From the NCBI RefSeq assembly GCF_000767615.3, contig NZ_CP009553.3:4154001-4218000 (forward strand): 64,000 bases of DNA, read 5' to 3'. This DNA is from Pandoraea pnomenusa. Its GTDB lineage: Bacteria > Pseudomonadota > Gammaproteobacteria > Burkholderiales > Burkholderiaceae. Both the position numbers and the translations under genes were made by a program. Positions 54,969-63,604 of this stretch are shown one piece after another; position 1 is the first letter of the stretch; the number at the start of each line of letters is the position of its first letter. Below the pieces are notes generated by a model. It saw nothing but the letters and a program-made list of their open reading frames with translations. It did not search any database and was not told the DNA's origin.

Positions 54969-56003
54969 ATGCGACGCAACATGCCCAATCTGGCGGATAT
55001 CGCGCGGCTGGCCGGGGTGTCCACGGCGACGGTCGACCGCGTGCTGCACCGACGCTCGGGCGTGCGGCAAACGACCGTGCAGCGGGTGCTGCATGCGGCG
55101 GGCGAACTCCGGTACTTGCCGGAGCCCGAGCTCGAGGCCGTGCGTGCCATGCCGCCCACGCAGGTGTTATTCGTGCTTCCCGGGCGCAGCAGCAAGTTCC
55201 TGCGCATGCTCGGCGAATGGGTGCAATGCTCGCAAACGCAGTGGGCACCGTACCACGTCAACTGTCGTGTGCAGTTCATCCAGGGGTTCGATCCCCAGGC
55301 GCTGGCCTCGACGTTGCTTCGGCGTGGACGGGAGTGTCACGGGGTGGCGTTCATGCCGCTGGAGCATCCGAGCGTTCGCGAGGCGGTGGGCGTGCTCGCC
55401 GACGCGGGCGTCGCCACCGTGACACTGGTGTCCGATCTGTCGCATTCGCGACGCATCGCCTACGTGGGACTGGACAACGGCTCGGCCGGCAGGACGGCCG
55501 CTTACCTCATCGCCCGCTTCGTGGGCCCCGAGCGCGCCGCAAAGGTCGCGCTCATCGCCGGTTCGCTGAGCTACAAGGCGCATGTCGAACGCGAGGCCGG
55601 TTTCCTGCAGTTGTTTGCCGAGCAATACCCGCACATGCAGGTCGTCGGCCTGCGCGAAGGCTACGACGACGAAGCGGTCAACTATCGTCAGGCGCGCGCG
55701 CTGCTCGAACAACATCCGGATCTCGCGGCGATCTACAACATCGGCGGTGGGGCGCAGGGCATCGGACAGGCGCTCAAGGCAACAGGCAAGCAGCACAAGG
55801 TCGTTTTCATCGGCCACGGGCTCACGCCCGACACCCGCGCATTGCTCATCGATGGCTCCATGGATGCCGTGATCACGCAAAGTCCGCAAAGCGCCATCAT
55901 GAATTGCGTGCGCATCTTCGCCAATCTCCGTGAAAAACGAGAGCTCACGGCGGGCGTGGAAGCCAATCGCAGCCAGGTGATTTTTCGCGAGAACCTGCCA
56001 TAG
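54969..56003 (+). CDS. LacI-family regulator of the TRAP/RuBisCO-like cluster
   Basis: The 344-aa protein has the LacI helix-turn-helix NLADIARLAGVSTATVDRVLHRRSGV (hinge helix YLPEPE) and a periplasmic-binding-like effector domain of the ribose type (VGLDNGSAGRTAAYLIARF). It is divergent from the six-gene operon and probably represses it until a pathway sugar acid binds. The ATG at 54969 follows AGGAAG; an ATG at 54891 lies within the operator repeats and is rejected. Confidence 0.88.
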   Translation: MRRNMPNLADIARLAGVSTATVDRVLHRRSGVRQTTVQRVLHAAGELRYLPEPELEAVRAMPPTQVLFVLPGRSSKFLRMLGEWVQCSQTQWAPYHVNCRVQFIQGFDPQALASTLLRRGRECHGVAFMPLEHPSVREAVGVLADAGVATVTLVSDLSHSRRIAYVGLDNGSAGRTAAYLIARFVGPERAAKVALIAGSLSYKAHVEREAGFLQLFAEQYPHMQVVGLREGYDDEAVNYRQARALLEQHPDLAAIYNIGGGAQGIGQALKATGKQHKVVFIGHGLTPDTRALLIDGSMDAVITQSPQSAIMNCVRIFANLREKRELTAGVEANRSQVIFRENLP

Positions 56004-56050
56004 AAAAACGCCGTGCGCGAATCGCTCTCGCGATTGCGCCACACGGCGTT
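56004..56050. terminator. Hairpin between convergent lacI-type and ahpF
   Basis: AACGCCGTG / CACGGCGTT arms, with an inner GCGCGAATCG / CGATTGCGC pairing and one bulge, follow the LacI-type stop. The A-run on its left becomes a T-run on the minus strand, so it best serves ahpF. Confidence 0.75.
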
Positions 56051-56098
56051 GTCTTGCGCAAACCCTAAGCAGGGAGCATGCCGAGACGTTGTCGGGCC

Positions 56099-57691
56099 TC
56101 AGGCGGCGACGGCCTCGCGCGGCGCCTGTGCGGCGTCGTCCTCCACCGAGCTGAGCATCAGGTGTTCGAAGGCGCCGAGCGATGCCTTGGCGCCCTCGCC
56201 CACGGCGATGACGATCTGCTTGAAAGGTACGGTCGTCACGTCGCCCGCCGCGAACACGCCGGGCACCGACGTCGCCCCCTTCGCATCGACCTCGATTTCG
56301 CCATGGCGCGACAGCGCCACGGTGCCCTTGAGCCACTCGGTGTTCGGTACCAGGCCGATCTGCACGAACACGCCTTCGAGCGCAATCGTCGACGTCTCAC
56401 CCGAGACGCGATCGCGGTACACGAGCGCGTTGACCTTTTGCGTGTCGCCGACGATTTCGGTCGTCTGCGCGTTCGTGAGCACGCGCACGTTGGGCAGACT
56501 GCGCAGCTTGCGCTGGAGCACTTCGTCCGCACGCAGTTGCGCGCCGTACTCGATCAGCGTGACCTCGCTGACGATGCCCGCGAGATCGATGGCCGCCTCC
56601 ACACCCGAATTGCCGCCACCCACGACCGCAACGCGCTTGCCCTTGAAGAGCGGACCGTCGCAATGCGGGCAGTACGCCACACCGCGATTGCGGTATTCGC
56701 GCTCGCCCGGCACGCCGATTTCCCGCCAGCGCGCGCCGGTGGCCAGCACCACCGCGCGCGCCTTGAGCACCGCGCCGCTGGCCAGGTGCACCTCGTGGAT
56801 CTTCCCCGGGATCAGCGCTTCGGCGCGTTGCGTGTCGATGACGTCGACGTCGTACGTCTTGACGTGCTGCTCGAGCGCCACGGCGAACTTCGGGCCTTCG
56901 GTATGCGTCACCGAGACGAAGTTCTCGATGGCCATGGTGTCGAGCACCTGACCGCCGAATCGCTCCGCCACCACGCCCGTCGCGATGCCCTTGCGGGCCG
57001 CGTAGATCGCAGCGGCCGCGCCTGCCGGGCCACCGCCGACGATCAGCATGTCATAGACCGGCTTGTTTTCAAGCGCCTTCGCGGCGCGGGCCGTCGCGCC
57101 GGTGTCGAGCTTCGCGAGCAATTCCTTCACGCTGGTGCGGCCCTGCGTGAACGACTCGCCGTTGAGAAACACCGTCGGCACGGCCATTACCTGGCGCGCC
57201 TCGACTTCCCCCTGGAACAACGCGCCGTCGATCGTTACCTGCTGGATGCGCGGATTGATGAGCGCCATGACATTGAGCGCCTGCACGACTTCCGGGCAGT
57301 TCTGGCAAGACAGCGAGATATATGTCTCGAAGCGGAAGTCGCCGTCGAGCGCGCGAATCTGGGCGATGGTGTCATCGTCGAGCTTCACCGGGTGGCCGCC
57401 GACTTGCAGCAGCGCCAGCACGAGCGAGGTGAATTCGTGCCCCATCGGCAGTCCGGCGAAGCGAATACGCGGCGCCTCGCCCGGCGTGCCGATGGCGAAC
57501 GACGGACGACGCTCCTGCGCGTCGTCGCGCGCCGCCACGCGGATCTGCGCGCTGAGCGGTGCGATCTCGTCGACCAGCGCCTTCATCTCGGCCGATTTCG
57601 GGCTGTCGTCGAGCCACACGGCGATCTCGATCGGCCGCGTGACTTTCTGAAGGTACGTTTGCAATTGGGCTTTGAGGTTCGCGTCCAACAT
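56099..57691 (-). CDS. ahpF: Alkyl hydroperoxide reductase flavoprotein AhpF
   Basis: The 530-aa protein has an N-terminal double-thioredoxin domain with CQNC (~129-132). An FAD/NADH thioredoxin-reductase-like part follows, with [10 protein letters not shown], redox motif CPHC (in AYCPHCDGP) and GVFAAGDVT. It passes NADH electrons to Ahp[17 protein letters not shown] is the family start at 57691; the upstream extension is not conserved. It follows ahpC on the same strand. Confidence 0.96.
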   Translation of the reverse strand: MLDANLKAQLQTYLQKVTRPIEIAVWLDDSPKSAEMKALVDEIAPLSAQIRVAARDDAQERRPSFAIGTPGEAPRIRFAGLPMGHEFTSLVLALLQVGGHPVKLDDDTIAQIRALDGDFRFETYISLSCQNCPEVVQALNVMALINPRIQQVTIDGALFQGEVEARQVMAVPTVFLNGESFTQGRTSVKELLAKLDTGATARAAKALENKPVYDMLIVGGGPAGAAAAIYAARKGIATGVVAERFGGQVLDTMAIENFVSVTHTEGPKFAVALEQHVKTYDVDVIDTQRAEALIPGKIHEVHLASGAVLKARAVVLATGARWREIGVPGEREYRNRGVAYCPHCDGPLFKGKRVAVVGGGNSGVEAAIDLAGIVSEVTLIEYGAQLRADEVLQRKLRSLPNVRVLTNAQTTEIVGDTQKVNALVYRDRVSGETSTIALEGVFVQIGLVPNTEWLKGTVALSRHGEIEVDAKGATSVPGVFAAGDVTTVPFKQIVIAVGEGAKASLGAFEHLMLSSVEDDAAQAPREAVAA

Positions 57692-57887
57692 GGCGTGTTT
57701 TCCGTCTCGATAGCGTGAATGGAATGAGCGAGGGTGAGCGAGATCCGCCGCGTCGGCCACATGGCTGGCGCAGGAAGCATCGGTAACTCGGAATTCGGGT
57801 GCCGGTGCGACGGGTTTAGGGGACCGACGCACCGGCGAGACGCCGCGACGTGACCGGCGCGGCGCTTGCTGCGGCCTTGCGCGGTAC

Positions 57888-58451
57888 TTAGATCTTGCCG
57901 ATCAGGTCGAGCGACGGGCTCAGCGTCTCGGCACCCGGCGTCCACTTCGCGGGGCAGACTTCGCCCGGGTGCGCGGCGATGTATTGCGCGGCCTGCACCT
58001 TGCGCAGCAGTTCCTTCGCATCGCGACCAATGCCGTTATCGTGGATTTCACACAGCTTGATCTGGCCTTCAGGGTTGATCACGAACGTGCCCCGCAGCGC
58101 CAGCCCTTCCTCTTCGATCAGCACGTCGAAATTGCGCGAGATGGCGAGCGTCGGGTCAGCCAGCATCGGGTACTGGATCTTGCCGATCGTGTCGGACGTG
58201 TCGTGCCAGGCCTTGTGCGTGAAGTGGGTGTCGGTCGAGACGCTGTAGATCTCGACGCCCAACTTCTTGAATTCGTCGTAATGGTCGGCCAGATCGCCCA
58301 GCTCGGTCGGGCACACGAACGTGAAGTCCGCCGGGTAGAACACCACCACCGACCACTTGCCCTTGAGGGTCTCGTCGGTCACGGTGATGAAGTCGCCATT
58401 TTGGTAGGCCTGGGCTTTGAACGGCTTGATCTGGGTGTTGATGATCGGCAT
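57888..58451 (-). CDS. ahpC: Alkyl hydroperoxide reductase peroxiredoxin AhpC
   Basis: This 187-aa typical 2-Cys peroxiredoxin has peroxidatic Cys ~47 in FTFVCPTE and resolving Cys in GEVCPAKW near residue 166. It reduces peroxides and is recycled by AhpF, encoded 196 nt downstream. AGAGA precedes the ATG. The AT-rich upstream DNA is a probable control region, perhaps for OxyR. Confidence 0.97.
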   Translation of the reverse strand: MPIINTQIKPFKAQAYQNGDFITVTDETLKGKWSVVVFYPADFTFVCPTELGDLADHYDEFKKLGVEIYSVSTDTHFTHKAWHDTSDTIGKIQYPMLADPTLAISRNFDVLIEEEGLALRGTFVINPEGQIKLCEIHDNGIGRDAKELLRKVQAAQYIAAHPGEVCPAKWTPGAETLSPSLDLIGKI

Positions 58452-58495
58452 ATCGGTGTCTCTCTGACTGGGTGGAAAGTGTTGCCAGTATGCCG

Positions 58496-58540
58496 ATAGC
58501 TATCGATTTATTGAAATTGATTATTAAAATCTATTCGATT
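58496..58540 (-). promoter_or_regulatory. AT-rich control region of ahpC
   Basis: ATAG at 58496 and CTAT at 58531, with ATCGAT, ATTGAT and ATCTAT spaced 13-14 bp apart, stand out from the GC-rich background. The spacing does not fit the exact OxyR pattern (ATAG-N7-CTAT repeats), so an OxyR site is only a suggestion. Confidence 0.35.
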
Positions 58541-58542
58541 GG

Positions 58543-58569
58543 GGCAGGCTATCGGGTCGATAGCCTGCC
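58543..58569. terminator. Perfect 12-bp hairpin upstream of ahpC
   Basis: GGCAGGCTATCG / CGATAGCCTGCC with a GGT loop lies 28 nt beyond the beta-propeller gene stop. There is no T-run. It may end that transcript or insulate the ahpC promoter. Confidence 0.5.
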
Positions 58570-58596
58570 TTGCCAGACGCGCGGGCGGCGCGACGC

Positions 58597-59268
58597 TCAG
58601 CCCTTGGGGTAGCGCACGGCGCGCACCTTGCCGCTGAGTCCGCCGCCGCAGTAAAAGAGGCCCTGACCATCGTATTCGAGTCCGCTCACGCCAACGCCGT
58701 CGGGCATCTGCACGCGCGTCATCACTTCCCCGTCGGTCGGGTCGACCTGGCGCAGTTCGCTCTCGTCGTTCTCCCATGTGCCATGCCACAGCTCATCGCC
58801 CACCCAGGTCACGCCGGTGACGAAGCGATCCGACTCGATGGTCCGCAGCACGCGCCCGTCCTGCGGATCGATCTGCAGGATGCGGCGGTCGCGATACTGG
58901 CCCAGCCAGAGGCTGCCTTCGGCCCACGTGAGTCCCGAATTACTGCCACTGCCATGCGTGAGGGCGATCGAATGCACCACGCGCCCGGTGGACGGGTCGA
59001 TCTTGTCGATGCGCGCTTCGGCAATCTGATAGAGATATTTGCCGTCGAATGCGGTGCCCGCATCGCTCGGTGCATCGAGCGTGCGCTGCACCTTGCCGCT
59101 GGCCGGGTCGAAGGCGAGCAGGGTCTCGCCGGTGGCTGCCCAGACCCGCGCGCCGTCGAAGGTCACGCCATGAATTCGGTCGAAGCCCGGAAATGGTCCG
59201 TACTCCGAGATGATGCTGGCATCGCTCGCTGCCGCTTCGCGGGGAATTCGTTGAGATTGGTGCTTCAT
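58597..59268 (-). CDS. Cytoplasmic beta-propeller protein (YncE/SMP-30-like)
   Basis: The 223-aa protein is built of short propeller repeats. Each has a pattern like G-x-x-W-A/V-x-T-x-x-x-L-x-x-D-P-x-(T/S)-G, e.g. LLAFDPASGKV, IDKIDPSTGRV, ILQIDPQDGRV and LRQVDPTDGEV. No signal peptide is seen, so it appears cytosolic. Related proteins bind metals or lactones. It starts 44 nt after a regulator gene on the same strand, so the regulator and propeller are probably co-expressed. Confidence 0.82.
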   Translation of the reverse strand: MKHQSQRIPREAAASDASIISEYGPFPGFDRIHGVTFDGARVWAATGETLLAFDPASGKVQRTLDAPSDAGTAFDGKYLYQIAEARIDKIDPSTGRVVHSIALTHGSGSNSGLTWAEGSLWLGQYRDRRILQIDPQDGRVLRTIESDRFVTGVTWVGDELWHGTWENDESELRQVDPTDGEVMTRVQMPDGVGVSGLEYDGQGLFYCGGGLSGKVRAVRYPKG

Positions 59269-59312
59269 GTCAGGCTCCGGTTGAGACGCCACGTTTGGCG
59301 TGCAGGTCCACT

Positions 59313-60533
59313 CTAGCCAAACGACCATCCGGCAGGGAGTAACAATATCGTCGCGAATTCGGTGAGCGGCGGCGCCATCCAGCGACGCGCCCGCGCGTGT
59401 CCCACGCAGCGCACCCGCCCTTGTGCCTGTAGCTCGCGGAGCGCGCGCTGCACCGTGCGCTGACTCGCGCCAAGGGCGAGCGCGAGCGCCGACGTCGACC
59501 AGGCGGCGCCATCGGCGAGCAACGCGATCAGCGACGCGCGCTCACCGTCGATGGGCGGCAACAGCACCGATACGCCGCTCGCGCCGGTCGTGCGCAGCGC
59601 AAAACCGGCCGGCGTCGCATCGATCTCGGCAATGCCTTTGAGCAACGCGCGCAGGCGGCCGATTTCCACCCGCAGGCGCGCACGGTGCGTGTCGTCGGGA
59701 CGTTCCAGGCGGAACGCCTCGGCAATCAGCGCTTCACGCGCGACATCGCCCGGCCAGGCACGCGCCAGCGGCAACGCGAGCGCGAACAACACCGGCCGGC
59801 GCGCGAGCGGGCGCCACAGATTGCCAATGCCCACACCGCGGCGACAGGCGTCCACGACAAGCGAGTCGCCGTGCAACAGCGCGGCCACGCCGTCGAGATC
59901 CAGCGCGCTTTCGCGCCCGGCCGCCCAGCGCCGTGCCGCGGGGCGCGAGAGCACGTCGCGAAGGCTTTGCACCTCGGCCGAGAGCGCGGGCACGTCCGCG
60001 GCGACCGCGGCGCTCCGGGCATTCGCGAGCGCGCGGCGCGCGTCGGCAATGCGCAGCGTTCGTAGCGCAAGCTCCGCGACGCACAGCGCATGAACGGCGG
60101 CGTGGCGAGCGGGTACGTCCGGCGAAGCCGCACCCTGCAGTGCTTGCGCTGCTGCGTCGAGTTTGCCCAGCAACAACAGGCGCCGCGCGACGAGCAGTCG
60201 CGCGAGCATTGCGTTGGGAACATCGCCGTGGGCGTCGAGTGTGACGGCCGCCGCCTGCAGCGCTCGCGTCGTGCCGTCGAGGTCACGCGTCGCGAGCGCG
60301 ACTTCGGCGTCGGCGACGACGCACCGCGCGCGCGCCAGGGCTTCGTGCGCACCGAACCGTCGCGCGGCACGCTTGAGCAATTCGCGCGCACGAGGATACT
60401 CGCCGAGCTGCGCCATCGCGATGCCACGCAGCGCGAGCGCCGGCGGGTCGTCACGAAGGGCAACGCGGCGCAGCGCGCCAAGCGGATCGCCCGCGGCCAA
60501 CGCGCGGGCGGAAGCGGCGATGAGGGAGTCCAT
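59313..60533 (-). CDS. Multi-domain transcriptional regulator, TPR-like plus two HTH segments
   Basis: The 406-aa protein has an N-terminal ~200 residues of Ala/Leu-rich helical repeats (TPR-like). An OmpR-like winged-helix stretch follows (LRVEIGRLRALLKGIAEIDATPAGFALR), then a C-terminal helix-turn-helix (TSALALALGASQRTVQRALRELQAQGRV). There is no receiver or ATPase motif. It likely regulates itself and the propeller gene. The family was not identified with certainty. Confidence 0.75.
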   Translation of the reverse strand: MDSLIAASARALAAGDPLGALRRVALRDDPPALALRGIAMAQLGEYPRARELLKRAARRFGAHEALARARCVVADAEVALATRDLDGTTRALQAAAVTLDAHGDVPNAMLARLLVARRLLLLGKLDAAAQALQGAASPDVPARHAAVHALCVAELALRTLRIADARRALANARSAAVAADVPALSAEVQSLRDVLSRPAARRWAAGRESALDLDGVAALLHGDSLVVDACRRGVGIGNLWRPLARRPVLFALALPLARAWPGDVAREALIAEAFRLERPDDTHRARLRVEIGRLRALLKGIAEIDATPAGFALRTTGASGVSVLLPPIDGERASLIALLADGAAWSTSALALALGASQRTVQRALRELQAQGRVRCVGHARARRWMAPPLTEFATILLLPAGWSFG

Positions 60534-60658
60534 CGCGCGATCTTACCCTGCGCGCCAGGGCACGACGCGGCGCACGGCGCCGCGACCATCGGACTGCGTC
60601 GCGTGGACAAAGCGCGGCAAGAGATGCGCCGCACCCCGCAAGCGCGGGCGGCGAAAAT

Positions 60659-60901
60659 TCAATGGGCAGGAGGCGAAGCGTCGTCGCGACAGTCGCCTCC
60701 CGAACAGGAAGACGGTGCACCACGTGCGCGCGATGCCGGCGCGGACGACGTGCCCTGGCGTCCGAACCCGATCTGCTGGAAAACACCACCACCCAGTTCG
60801 AAGCCGGTGGCGTAGTGATAGGCGGCAACGGTCGAGCCGAGTGCCACCGACAGCAACAACAACGTACCCGTACGCCAGCGGCGTCGGACCGTGGAAGCCA
60901 T
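60659..60901 (-). CDS. Small single-pass membrane protein with CSGGDC motif
   Basis: This 80-aa protein has basic residues, one membrane helix (~12-30) and a periplasmic part ending in a Cys pair CSGGDC and a charged tail. A very strong AGGAGG site 5 nt before the ATG argues that it is real despite its size. No family was recognised. The downstream regulator gene lies ~125 nt away on the same strand. Confidence 0.6.
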   Translation of the reverse strand: MASTVRRRWRTGTLLLLSVALGSTVAAYHYATGFELGGGVFQQIGFGRQGTSSAPASRARGAPSSCSGGDCRDDASPPAH

Positions 60902-61064
60902 GTCTCCTCCCTGTCAGAGGTCGCCCCGCGCTCAGGACACCGTATCCGGTCGTTCAGCGTCTTGGCGGGGTTCGAGTTCCAGTCACTGCTGAGTCTCGTT
61001 TTTTCGCGATTCTGCACGCACGCCGCCCCGTTTGTCATCCCGGGTATCCCTAAGACGGCCGAAT

Positions 61065-61076
61065 ATATCGCGATAT
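61065..61076. promoter_or_regulatory. Palindrome ATATCGCGATAT before the MarR gene
   Basis: The perfect 12-bp palindrome is flanked by further AT sequence (GAATAT... and GATATATTTTT), 50 nt before the MarR ATG. It is well placed for MarR autorepression. Confidence 0.5.
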
Positions 61077-61126
61077 GATATATTTTTGGGTTTTCGGACT
61101 TATCCCCTTCTCTCGTCCTTCGATTT

Positions 61127-61555
61127 ATGCCTTCTCAGAATCCACCGATCACCGCAGATGCCCTGACCAAGAGCGATTTCGAGGCGCTTTCCGAGTTTCG
61201 CTACCGTCTGCGACGCTTCCTGAATTTCAGCGAGACGGCCGCGCGCGAAGAAGGGATAACGCCGCAGCAATACCTTTTGCTACTGCATGTGAAAGGTATA
61301 CCGGGGCGCGACTGGGCGTCCATCAGTGAACTGGCCGAGCGCCTGCAGGCGGTGCATCACAGCGTGGTGGCGCTCGTGGCGCGTTGCGAGAAGGCCGGGC
61401 TGGTCACGCGTCGCCAGAACGAGAGCGACCGTCGCGTGGTGGAGGTGCATCTCAGCGCCACGGGCGAGGCGTGCCTGGCAAACCTGGCCGCGCAGCACCG
61501 CAACGAGTTGAGCACGTTCGCGGACATCTTCCACATTCGTGGCGTTCATCTGTAA
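61127..61555 (+). CDS. MarR-family regulator
   Basis: This 142-aa winged-helix dimeric regulator has ISELAERLQAVHHSVVALVARCEKAGLVTR as recognition helix and N-E-S-D-R-R-V-V-E-V in the wing. It lies 13 nt before the CLC channel gene on the same strand and probably controls both. The palindrome upstream is a candidate operator. Confidence 0.9.
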   Translation: MPSQNPPITADALTKSDFEALSEFRYRLRRFLNFSETAAREEGITPQQYLLLLHVKGIPGRDWASISELAERLQAVHHSVVALVARCEKAGLVTRRQNESDRRVVEVHLSATGEACLANLAAQHRNELSTFADIFHIRGVHL

Positions 61556-61568
61556 TCCGGCATTTGTC

Positions 61569-63362
61569 ATGGCATCCGTTCCCCATACGTCTTCGCACCA
61601 CGCCCCGATGGCCGCACCCGAGCATGCTCGCGACTTTTCGCGCTCGCCCGGCCTGCCACGCCTCATTGCGCTGGCCGCCGTCATCGGCTTTTGCGGCGTG
61701 CCCGCCGCGTGGCTGTTGCTCAACCTGATTCAGGGCTTCACGAACCTTTTCTTCTACCAGACGCTGTCCTTCGCGCCGCGCTCCCCGGCCAATCACACGC
61801 TCGGTGCGGCAGTGATCGCGCTACCGGTGATCGGCGGGTTGATCGTGGGCGCCATGGCGCGCTTCGGCACCGACAAGATCCGCGGCCACGGCATTCCGGA
61901 AGCCATCGAAGCCATTCTGTTCGGCAAGAGCAAGATGTCGCCGCGCGTGGCCGTCCTCAAGCCGTTGTCGTCGGGCATCGTGATCGGCAGCGGCGGGCCG
62001 TTCGGCGCGGAAGGTCCAATCATCATGACGGGCGGCGCCCTGGGTTCGCTCATCGCGCAGCACTTTCACCTGAGCGCCGCCGAGCGCAAGACGCTGCTCG
62101 TCGCGGGCGCGACCGCCGGCATGACGGCGGTGTTCGGCACACCGGTCGCGGCCGTGCTGCTCGCCGTGGAACTGCTGCTGTTCGAATGGCGCCCGCGCAG
62201 TCTTCTGCCGGTCATCACGGCCTGCGCGGTCGCGGGCTTCGCCCGACCGCTGTTGCTCGACGCCGGCCCGCTCTTCCCGCTGACGACGCCGGCCGTCGCC
62301 CCGGTCGCGCTGCTCTCGTGCGTGATCGCCGGCGTTTGCGCGGGCATGCTGTCCGCCGGTATGTCGCGGGCGCTCTACGCCATCGAAGATGCTTTTCACA
62401 AACTGCCGGTGCACTGGATGTGGTGGCCGGCCATCGGCGGTCTCGCGGTCGGCATCGGCGGCTACTTCCAGCCGCGCGCGCTCGGCGTGGGATACGACGT
62501 GATCGCCGACCTGCTCAACGGCCACTTCTCGATGCATGCCGCGCTGGCCCTGCTGCTCGTGAAAGCCGTCATCTGGGCGATTGCGCTCGGCTCGTGCACT
62601 TCGGGCGGTGTCCTCGCGCCGTTGCTCATGATCGGCGCGGGGCTGGGCACGCTGCTCGCCCCGGTGCTACCCGGCGGCGACGTCTCGCTGTGGGCGCTCG
62701 TGTGCATGGCCGCAACGCTGGCCGGGGTGCTCGGCGCGCCGCTCACGGCGATCGTGTTCGCGCTGGGTCTCACGCACGACGCCAATGCCCTGCTGCCGCT
62801 GCTGCTGACCTGCGGCATCTCCTACGGCGTGACGATCTGGATCATGCCGCGCTCGATCATGACCGAGAAGATCGCGCGTCGCGGGCGCCACATTCACCGC
62901 GAGTACGGGGTCGACCCACTCGAACGCCTGCACGTGGGCGAGTTGATGACGCGCGAGCCGGAGTCGCTCGATGCGTCCCTGTCGATCGACGAGGCGGCTC
63001 GCACGGCGTTCGGCGCCGGACAGCGTCATCGCGCCTACCCGGTCGTCGACGCCGCGCACACCGTGCTGGGCATGGTGGATCGCCAGGCGCTCACACGCGC
63101 GCAAACGCAAGGGTTGCAAACGCTGGGGCAACTCTACGGGGTGAATCCGCCCCTCGTGGCATTGCCCTCGGAAACCGGGCGCATCGTCTCCGCGCGCTTC
63201 GCCGCGCATCATCTGGAGCGACTGCCGGTGGTGAGCGACGCCACATCGCGCAAGCTGATCGGCATCATCAGCCGCAGCGATCTCGTCAAGCCGGCCGAGC
63301 ACTGGCGCTCCGAGGAAGAAGTGCGCGAGCGCATGATTCATCTCGGACGGCGACGCAACTGA
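61569..63362 (+). CDS. CLC-family chloride channel/antiporter with C-terminal CBS pair
   Basis: The 597-aa protein has about 16-18 membrane helices with the CLC filter motifs GSGGPFGAEGPI (gating Glu present) and GGVLAP. Two CBS domains follow (~440-590), beginning LHVGELMTREPESL. The exact GSGIP and GxFxP forms are altered, so selectivity may differ from ClcA. Members move chloride or fluoride, often with protons. Downstream of a MarR gene, it may be ligand-induced. Confidence 0.9.
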   Translation: MASVPHTSSHHAPMAAPEHARDFSRSPGLPRLIALAAVIGFCGVPAAWLLLNLIQGFTNLFFYQTLSFAPRSPANHTLGAAVIALPVIGGLIVGAMARFGTDKIRGHGIPEAIEAILFGKSKMSPRVAVLKPLSSGIVIGSGGPFGAEGPIIMTGGALGSLIAQHFHLSAAERKTLLVAGATAGMTAVFGTPVAAVLLAVELLLFEWRPRSLLPVITACAVAGFARPLLLDAGPLFPLTTPAVAPVALLSCVIAGVCAGMLSAGMSRALYAIEDAFHKLPVHWMWWPAIGGLAVGIGGYFQPRALGVGYDVIADLLNGHFSMHAALALLLVKAVIWAIALGSCTSGGVLAPLLMIGAGLGTLLAPVLPGGDVSLWALVCMAATLAGVLGAPLTAIVFALGLTHDANALLPLLLTCGISYGVTIWIMPRSIMTEKIARRGRHIHREYGVDPLERLHVGELMTREPESLDASLSIDEAARTAFGAGQRHRAYPVVDAAHTVLGMVDRQALTRAQTQGLQTLGQLYGVNPPLVALPSETGRIVSARFAAHHLERLPVVSDATSRKLIGIISRSDLVKPAEHWRSEEEVRERMIHLGRRRN

Positions 63363-63521
63363 ACGCCGTTGCGCCGGCAGGCATCCGGTTCGTCACCCGC
63401 GGGACGCTCGACCCGAGCGCTTCGCGGCGTCTTCCTCTAAGCCGTGGGTGGATTCAAGGCGCGCAACCCGGCCGCCGCGATGGCTATGATCGACGCACCG
63501 GCAAGACGCTGAGCGCCGGCG

Positions 63522-63548
63522 AAAAAAAGGCGGCGCACCTGGCGCCGC
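63522..63548 (-). terminator. Intrinsic terminator of the MFS gene
   Basis: On the minus strand, GCGGCGC / GCGCCGC (7 bp, 5-nt loop) is followed by CCTTTTTTT. It lies ~55 nt past the MFS stop. Confidence 0.8.
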
Positions 63549-63604
63549 GTTCGGTACTGCCACACGTAATGGGGGTTGGGCCGGGCGGAGGTCGCCGCCG
63601 ACGG

